A stretch of 64,000 nucleotides of DNA, taken from the NCBI RefSeq assembly GCF_001723175.1, contig NC_064656.1:1860001-1924000 (forward strand). The letters run 5' to 3'. Below are positions 57,150 to 64,000 of this stretch, one piece after another; the first letter of the stretch is position 1, and the number at the start of each line of letters is the position of its first letter. The notes beneath the pieces are model-generated. The model ran no database searches. It was not told the DNA's origin and worked only from the letters and a program-made list of their open reading frames with translations. The translations under genes and the position numbers were made by a program. The DNA is from Penicillium oxalicum (taxonomy: Eukaryota > Ascomycota > Eurotiomycetes > Eurotiales > Aspergillaceae).

Positions 57150-57200
57150 GGGGAAAAGTGTACGGCACAACCGGGTGTACGGCACAACCGGGAATTACGT
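57150..57200 (-). repeat. Right terminal repeat with two 17-bp units
   Basis: TGTACGGCACAACCGGG twice, then AATTACGT; inverse of the left end but one unit shorter. Confidence 0.9.
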
Positions 57201-57202
57201 TA

Positions 57203-57945
57203 ACTAGTGATTTCAAGCTTATAAATTATCTTAGTAAAGGTTCGGAAAAGGTCTAGGGCGGTAATCTTTGCGATATTTTCGTATCTGTTTGAATAGTCTG
57301 CTAGTCTAGTAGCCACAAAGGTTAGGATATCACTTTGCAATTTATCAAGAAGTAGGGAAACAATCATACCTAGGGTAAGTTAGACTTCTTCTGTTACTTT
57401 AGTATAGGCACTACGAAATTCATATACAAAATCGATTACCGATAGGTAGTTAGCTCGGTAGGTTCGTAGAACCCTAGTTACCTTCTTTTTGCTAGGAATA
57501 AAGCCGGTGGTATAGAGGGCCTTTTTCAAGCTAATAACATATTTATTAGCGAATTCGCATCGGAATCTTATAGCTTTGACTATTACATCGATGTCCTTCG
57601 AGATAGATTGTTAGAGCTATATCTGTATAGTATAGGAGTGTTCGACCCAAGTTTCTGCTTCGTCAGATATTACTTTAGGCCTATTATATTTTGGGTCAAC
57701 GAGGCGATAGAGTCCTTTCTTTTTAAGGATTTAGCATACATCTCTGAACTAGTCCTCGAAGTCTTCTATTCTTTCCAACATTTCAAGTAGGTTAAGGGTG
57801 AATTCTTTAGGGGCGCTAGTAAGTTGGTTTACTAGCTGGCCTCGGGATTTCAGGGTAAAGAATTTGCTATAGTCCTCACGAGATGCAGGGAATTCTTTAA
57901 CCCCGGCCGCTTGGCCGAGATCTTCTTTAGCTATAGTTAGTATCT
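57203..57945 (-). pseudogene. Copia gag N-terminal half (short-form copy)
   Basis: Collinear with 43109-43835. The initiator is ATA and several Trp/Gln codons are stops. Joined to 55297 across the transposon. Confidence 0.75.
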
Positions 57946-58367
57946 AGGAATGTGATTGAGGTTTGGGTAAATTTGATGATTTGGGTGATTTGGATAGGAT
58001 TTGGGGATAGAATTTAGTAAGAAGGGAGGTTTGTGGGGGATATATGGTGTTGTTGTGTTGTGGTGGGGTTTGAAATGAGAGATGTTAATGTTGTGGTGGT
58101 CCTAACAAACATCAACAGACGCGTCTTTCTTTTGTTGATATTGGATTTGGCTTCCACAGCCTGGTTGATTGTGTTATATTTAGTGAATTTCTGGCTTCCA
58201 CAGCCTGGTTGAGTTTGTTGAATTTGTATTGGATTTGATGATTTGAATTTGGTGATTTGGTGATTATGGCTTCCACAGCCGAATTTGATGGATTTGGTGA
58301 TTGAAAAATTTGAGAACTTATGGTTTTCACAAATTCAGGCCTCACTATTGCGATCGGGCTCATAACC

Positions 58368-58546
58368 TGATAGACCTACAGGTCTACAAGGCAAGGAAGC
58401 AATCTGGAGGCGAGACAACTGGGATTGGGAAGTCTAGGGAGAAGGAAGAAGAGAGAGAGAGGGAAAACCCACGATAGGGGAAAAACCCTCAAGACACATA
58501 ACCGCTGCTGGGCCTAGCAAACATCTGGAGAGGGCAAACTCTCTCA
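58368..58546 (-). repeat. Copia LTR (5' LTR of 53780-58546)
   Basis: 179 bp; PBS complement GCGATCGGGCTCATAACC adjoins at 58350-58367. Confidence 0.9.
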
Positions 58547-58551
58547 CCGAT

Positions 58552-60600
58552 TCTAAGGGGGGTGTATAGCTAGATATCAATATAGATAAATTCCTATAGT
58601 ATCTCAGAGCGTGTCTAGTTTATATAGGATACGATCCTCTTAGATTTTGTAATCTTGCAAGCTTTATAATTAAAATATTCGTTACTATAGACCTCCTTAC
58701 CGATTTTGTGATAGTTAATTTTTGCGGTAGGCTATCTAATATAACCTAGACGGTAATAGGCTACTTCTAGTAAAATTATAGCAAAGGAATATACGGTCGC
58801 TATAATTAGGGGGGCCTTCTTCTCGTATACTATAGATAGTTTAATTAAAGTAGCCTTTAGGAATAGGACACCTCGCTTTCTGTATACGTATACTATAATC
58901 TTTCGTTTATTATTTAGGTTAACGAAGACATTTTCCTAATCTTTCTAGCCTATTTTATAATCCTTATATATTTAGGTCGTAGATAGGAGGTTAAAATCAC
59001 CTATTAGTATATATTCGTATTAAATATCGAGTGTTTTAGTACCCTCTAGAAGGATTAGTTTAATTCGAGTAATTACTTTTCCGAGGGATTTAATAGTTCT
59101 TCTATCAGAGGTCTGGTATTAGTAGCTATAGGGGTTACTTTAGAATTTCACAATTATATTTCTATTAACACAAATTAAGCGTGATACGCCTAAGTCGACG
59201 ATCTATTTAGTAGAGGGGTTTCTTTTAATTAAGGCTATAGTAAATTAGGGATCTAGACGGTCGGCGAAGTCGAATTCTACTACTATAAGGGCGTAGTAGT
59301 ACTTATCTTCTTCTTTATTAACCTATATTACTATATTTACGCTCGTATTATTATCTTCTTCTTTAAGATCCCTTCCGTATAGTTAGGATTAGGATTAGGA
59401 TCCCTTCAAGGTAATCGAATTCTTATCCCTATTATTCTTTCTAATAGAAATTAGCTTTTAGGGATTTTAGGAGGGTTAGATAGGATTTTAGGTATTACTA
59501 CCCCCGTTCTTCTTGATTTTGTTATTATATATCGTAGGCTATCCCTCCGGCGGTGGTCTATTTAGATTGTCTATATTCCTCTACGGGGCATTTACCTAAA
59601 TACCTTTGACAGGCTTCTAATCCGATATTCGCGATGTAATGACTAGATGGGCGCAGTCCTTGGTGGTATGGCCCTTTCTTCCGCAAAAGAAGTAATTGCC
59701 GTTCGGAGCGATCTGATTTAGGCCTTCGATCCATTCTTTTGCCTATTCCTATAGCGATTTACCTCTCGGGGGTATATACTTTAATAGGAGGTATTCGTTT
59801 TTGTCAGATATAGGTTTTAGTAGTGGTTTTCCGGTTGTAGTAACGCTTAAAAATTAGTAATTCACGATTTCTAGTTTATAGATTACCTCGGTAAAGGTTC
59901 GGAAAAGGTCTAGGGCGGTGATCTTTGCGATATTCTCGTATCTGTTAGAGTAGTCTACTAGTCTAGCAGCCACGAAGGTTAGAATATTACTTTGCAATTT
60001 ATTAAGAAGTAGGGAAACGATTATACCTAGGGTAAGTTAGACTTCTTCCGTTGCTTTGGTATAGGCACTACGAAATTTATATACAAAGTCGATCGCTAAT
60101 AGGTAGTTAGCCAGGTAGGTTCGTAGGACCCTAGTTACCTTCTTTTTGCTAGGAATAAAGCCGGTAGTATAGAGGGCCTTTTTCAAGCTAATGATATATT
60201 TATTAGCGAATTCGCATCGGAATCTTATAGCTTTGACTATTATATCGATCTCCTTTGAAACAGACTATTGGAGCTATATCTGTATAGTATAGGAGTGTTC
60301 GACCTAAGTTTCTGCTTCGTTAGATATTATTTTAGGCCTATCACATTTTGGGTTAACGAGACGATAGAGTCCTTTCTTTTTAAGGATTTGGTATATATCT
60401 CTGAACCAGTCTTCAAAGTCTTCTGTTCTTTCTAATATTTTAAGTAGATTAAGGGTGAATTCTTTAGGGGCGCTAGTAAGTTGGTTTACTGGCTAGCCTC
60501 GGGATTTTAGGGTAAAGAAGTTGCTATAGTCTTCGCGAGATACGAGAAATTCCTTAATACCGGCCGCTTAGCCGAGGTCTTCTTTAGCTATAGTTAGTAT
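58552..60600 (-). pseudogene. Copia integrase N-terminus, protease and gag (long copy), RIPed
   Basis: Continues the copy begun at 50703 directly after CCGAT. Protease region is near 59165-59230, gag zinc-knuckle part near 59640-59705, gag core about 59870-60450. ATG is ATA near 60590. Confidence 0.75.
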
Positions 60601-61028
60601 TCAGGAATGTAATAGAGATTTAGGTAAATTTGATGATTTAGGTAGTTTGGATAGGATTTAGGGATGGAATTTAGTAAGAAGGGAGGTTTGTGGGGGATGT
60701 ATATAGTGTTGTTGTTAGTGTGTTATAGTAGGGTCTGAAGTGAGAGATGTTGATGTTATAGTAGTCCTAACAAACATCAACAGACGCGTCTTTTCTTTTT
60801 GTTGATATTAAATTTGGCTTCCACAGCCTAGTTGAATTTGTTATATTTGATGAGTTTCTGGCTTCTACAGCCTGGTTAGATTTGTTGATTTGAATTTGAA
60901 TTTAGTGATTTAGTGATTTTGGTGATTATAGCTTCCACAGCCGAATTTGATAAATTTGGTGATTGAAAATTTGAGAACTTGTGGTTTTCATAAATTTAGG
61001 CCTCACTATTGCGATCAGGCTCATAACC

Positions 61029-61207
61029 TGATAGACCTACAGGTCTACAAGGCAAGGAAGCAATCTGGAGGCGAGACAACTAGGATTAGGAAGTCTAGGG
61101 AGAAGGAAGAAGAGAGAGAGAGGGAAAACCCACGATAGGGGAAAAACCCTCAAGACACATAACCGCTACTAGGCCTAGCAAACATCTGGAGAGGGCAAAC
61201 TCTCTCA
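61029..61207 (-). repeat. Copia LTR (5' LTR of 50703-61207)
   Basis: 179 bp, TGATAGACC to CTCTCTCA. Confidence 0.9.
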
Positions 61208-62431
61208 GGTTAGAATATCACTTTATAATTCATCAAGAAGTAGGGAAACGATTATACCTAGGGCAAGTTAGACTTCTTCCGTTGCTTTAGTATAGGTACT
61301 ATAAAATTTATATACAAAATCGATCGCCGATAGGTAGTTAGCCTAGTAGGTTCGTAGGACCCTAGTCACCTTCTTTTTGCTAGGAATAAAGCCGGTAGTA
61401 TAGAGGGCCTTTTTCAAGCTAATAACATATTTATTAGCGAATTCGCATCGGAATCTTATAGCTTTGACCATTATATCGATCTCCTTTGAAACAGACTGTT
61501 AGAGCTATATCTATATAGTATAGGAGTGTTCGACCTAAGTTTCTGCTTCGTTAGATATTATTTTAGGCCTATTATATTTTAGGTTAACGAGACGATAGAG
61601 TCCTTTCTTTTTAAGGATTTAGTATATATCTCTAAACCAGTCTTCAAAGTCTTCTGTTCTTTCTAATATTTTAAGTAGATTAAGGGTAAATTCTTTAGGG
61701 GCGCTAGTAAGTTAGTTTACTAGTTAGCCTCGGGATTTCAGGGTAAAGAAGTTGCTATAGTCTTCGCGAGATACGAGAAATTCCTTAATACCGGCCGCTT
61801 AGCCGAGGTCTTCTTCAGCTATAGTTAGTATTTAGGAATATAATAGAGATTTAGGTAAATTTAATAATTTAGGTAGTTTAGAGATAAAATTTAGTAAGAG
61901 GGAAGGTTTATAGGGGATATATATAGTATTATAATAGGGTTTTAAAGTAAGAGATATTAATATTGTAGTAGTCCTAGCAAATATTAACAGACGCGTCTTT
62001 TCTTTTAAAGATATTAGATTTAGCTTCTATAGCCTAGTTGAAGTTTGTTGTATTTAATAAGTTTTTAGCTTCTATAGCCTAGTTAGATTTGTTAATTTGT
62101 ATTAGATTTAGTAATTTGAATTTAGTAATTTAGTAATTTTAGTGATTATAGCTTCTATAGCCGAATTTGATGAATTTAGTAATTGAAAATTTGAGAACTT
62201 ATGGTTTTCACAAATTTAGGCCTCACTATTACGATCGGGCTCATAACCTAATAGACCTACAGGTCTACAAGACAAGGAAGCAATCTAGAGGCGAGATAAC
62301 TAGGATTAGGAAGTCTAGGGAGAAGGAAGAAGAGAGAGAGAGAGAGGGAAAACCCACGATAGGGGAAAAACCCTCAAGACACATAACCGCTACTAGGCCT
62401 AGCAAACATCTGGAGAGGGCAAACTCTCTTA
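61208..62431 (-). mobile_element. Copia element, 5' end only, RIPed
   Basis: Gag N-terminal half (61208-61830), leader with hairpin remnants (to 62248) and 5' LTR 62249-62431 of a further minus-strand copy. The remainder is cut away at 61207/61208 inside gag by the adjoining LTR. Long or short form cannot be told. Confidence 0.85.
62249..62431 (-). repeat. Copia LTR (5' LTR)
   Basis: 183 bp, TAATAGACC to CTCTCTTA, with an extra GA repeat unit in the GAGAGA tract. Confidence 0.85.
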
Positions 62432-64000
62432 GTAACTAATCGATTTAGGGTTTTTACGTATCTAGTATTCTAAAGCCTATATCTATATTCTAAAAGAATA
62501 ACGAACCTAAGGATAAAAGATAGCCCCGAGGGCATAGATTAGATACCTAGTTAGATATAATAGTAAGAATAGCTACTAATATAGGATTTACGACCTATAC
62601 AAGAGAAAAGTCATAATCAGAAGAGATATAGACTTTTAGGAAGAACTATCTATACTACTATTAGACCTAGATAATCGAATTAAATAGATTATATAAGAAA
62701 GGTTCTATAATATAAAGATCTAAAATATCAAAAAGATAACTAATATAACCGTAAAATAATTAAATAGGCCTACCTAAAAGACTACCCGCGCGGATAACGA
62801 CTACTATAAAGATCCCGACCGTAATATCTACTCATATATAAGCCTAGATACCTACAAAGAACTCTAAATTTTATAAACTTCCTATACTCTAAAAATTCTA
62901 CCTCTCTAACAGGAAAGAGGAAGGGGATATAATCTTCTATCTCCTTAAGTCTAATTCCTAAAAGACCTAGAATTACGCGAGGGACGAATTTTTCCCTAAC
63001 CCGCTCTAATCCCTCTAAGTATACTACTAACTATACTAGAGGACTAAAATATCCTAATTTTATAACCTTCCTAATATCGCAAAATTTTACCGATATAACT
63101 AAGGAAAAGAGCCCCTAATACTCGACCGGATCCTGAAATCTAAATCCCTAGAGACCTAATTCCTAACTAGGGAGGAATTTTTTTACGCTAGAACCTAGAT
63201 AGTCTAATCCCGTTAATTAAGAGAAGGACTATACTAGGATAATTCCTACCTACGCTAGAATCTGACCTAAATCCTACTATTAAAAAGTCTAAGATACTAT
63301 CCTAATTAATTTAACTATAACTCCCCCCTCTAGTAGTGATTCCTTAGAGGTTCCGTAGCTACCTAATATCACAAGCTTTATTAGCGGACCCTATCGATAC
63401 TATTACGATAAATTAACTAGATTTCACGAGCGACTAGAGACGCTCTATCTCTCTAGTAAGAAGAAGCCTACGGAGATATGCTCCGAGATAACTTATAGAA
63501 GGAATAGTTAGATATACTATAAAAGGACTAGTTAAGGAAGAGTATAAAGAGAGAACGAAAGGAAGTTTATACTTTACTACGTCTACCGAAGATAACTTAA
63601 TTAGACCTAGTATATTAAGTATAGCTACTAAGATAATATAGTTAGTAATAGTTAAAATCCCTTAAACCTATAGGGAAGCTATAAAATCCTAATTCGCCGA
63701 TTAATAGCTTAAAGCCGAGGAGACCTAATTAAAGAAGTTTAAATTATCTAATATAATAACTTTAGTAACTAAATCCCTAAAAGGTACTAAAATCCTTCTA
63801 GGTAAATAGGTCTATAATATTAAATAGGATACTAAAGGATATATCCTAGAATTCCGTGCTAGATAGGTGTATATAGTAACCGCTAAAGTCTAGGCGTAGA
63901 CTTCTAACCTAACGAAAGATATACCCTAGTTATCTTAGATATATCGGCTAAGTTATTTATTACTATAGCTACTATCTGTAATTAGAAAAAGGAATAGTAG
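62432..64000 (+). mobile_element. Long-form Copia element, integrase to RT, RIPed, cut by window edge
   Basis: Collinear on the plus strand with about 40505-42060: integrase C-terminus (to ~62690), linker (to ~63330), RT N-terminal part to the edge. All frames are closed by RIP stops. The minus-strand LTR ending at 62431 interrupts it. Confidence 0.85.

Larger units (their letters stand above)
55298..57200 (+). mobile_element. Fot1/Pogo-type transposon, nearly complete
   Basis: 1903 bp, termini ACGTAATTCCCGG / CCGGGAATTACGT, flanked by TA (55296-55297, 57201-57202). Host Copia gag sequence reads straight across the TA. Beside the termini, a 17-bp unit (CCCGGTTGTGCCGTACA) is repeated three times on the left and twice, inverted, on the right. 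It encodes one transposase frame without introns or frameshifts. Only light RIP-type damage is present, so it is a young insertion. Confidence 0.95.
53780..58546 (-). mobile_element. Short-form Copia element with nested Fot1/Pogo transposon
   Basis: 3' LTR 53780-53958 and 5' LTR 58368-58546, flanked by CCGAT on both sides (53775-53779, 58547-58551). Linker and gag C-terminus at 53959-55297, gag N-terminus at 57203-57945, leader with hairpins at 57960-58367. Subtracting the transposon and TA leaves 2862 bp. The protease/integrase deletion junction matches other short copies (about 54630-54650). The gag ATG is ATA. Damage is moderate; the 5' leader is little RIPed. Confidence 0.93.
50703..61207 (-). 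mobile_element. Long-form Copia retrotransposon, RIPed, 3' end missing, split by a nested element
   Basis: The minus-strand copy has its 5' LTR at 61029-61207, leader about 60600-61028 and gag about 59600-60595. The protease/junction part is near 59190-59600. Integrase runs 58552-59170 and, beyond the nested element, 53779-53100. Linker is about 52400-53100 and RT/RNase H 50703-52150. It starts abruptly inside RNase H at 50703, next to the plus-strand LTR ending 50702, so the 3' LTR and RNase H tail are lost. All frames are closed. The integrase is split at 53780-58546 with duplication CCGAT. Confidence 0.88.

Noticed and set aside
50703..62431. A CRISPR-like array suggested by regularly recurring ~180-bp repeats
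   Set aside because: The repeats are Copia LTRs with TG..CA ends, PBS, PPT and target duplications; the organism is a fungus.

Overview
The window looks like a heterochromatic stretch of a filamentous ascomycete (Pezizomycotina) genome. Most of it is AT-rich retrotransposon DNA in which CpA/TpG has been replaced by TpA while CpG is kept. This is the signature of repeat-induced point mutation (RIP). A small island of ordinary coding DNA lies at about 4.0-9.9 kb. No species can be named from sequence alone.

Layout. 1-2964: the 5' half of a RIP-degraded Ty3/Gypsy element on the minus strand, running off the left edge, with its 5' LTR at 2617-2964. 2965-4008: anonymous RIPed DNA and a diverged Copia solo LTR. 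4009-9864: gene island with tRNA-Val(AAC), a small doubtful ORF, a 746-residue orphan protein on the minus strand, a divergently transcribed spliced gene whose product has an SPFH/band-7-like domain split by fifteen octapeptide repeats, and the first ~50 codons of a kinase-like fungal gene cut off by a repeat. 9865-17299: strongly RIPed unclassified repeat DNA with minisatellites, carrying a RIPed Fot1/Pogo-type DNA transposon (13111-14990). 17300-27973: a complete RIPed Gypsy element (10.7 kb, 4-bp target duplication CTAT) of the same family as the left-edge copy. 27974-64000: a nest of one Copia family whose LTR is ~180 bp.

The Copia family occurs in two size classes. The ~6.2 kb form (29822-36115, 37385-46672, 50703-61207 and the right-edge copy) has gag, protease, integrase, RT and RNase H, all broken by RIP. 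The ~2.9 kb form (42485-45414, 47100-50702, 53780-58546 and two fragments) keeps LTRs, leader, gag and a low-complexity linker but has lost protease/integrase and RT/RNase H at the same two junctions each time. It therefore looks like a replicating non-autonomous derivative that depends on the long form. The copy at 42485-45414 is almost free of RIP, has LTRs I read as identical, a perfect 5-bp duplication (TATTT) and an open 449-codon gag. It is the youngest insertion and sits inside an already RIPed long copy.

Insertions can be ordered by nesting. The Gypsy fragments and long Copia copies are older. Into them went short Copia copies and a solo LTR. Into those went a lightly mutated Fot1/Pogo transposon (55298-57200, seven nonsense codons, no frameshift) and an unRIPed solo LTR of an unrelated family (49818-50555, duplication GCTAG). 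All readings are by eye; no database search or alignment program was run.
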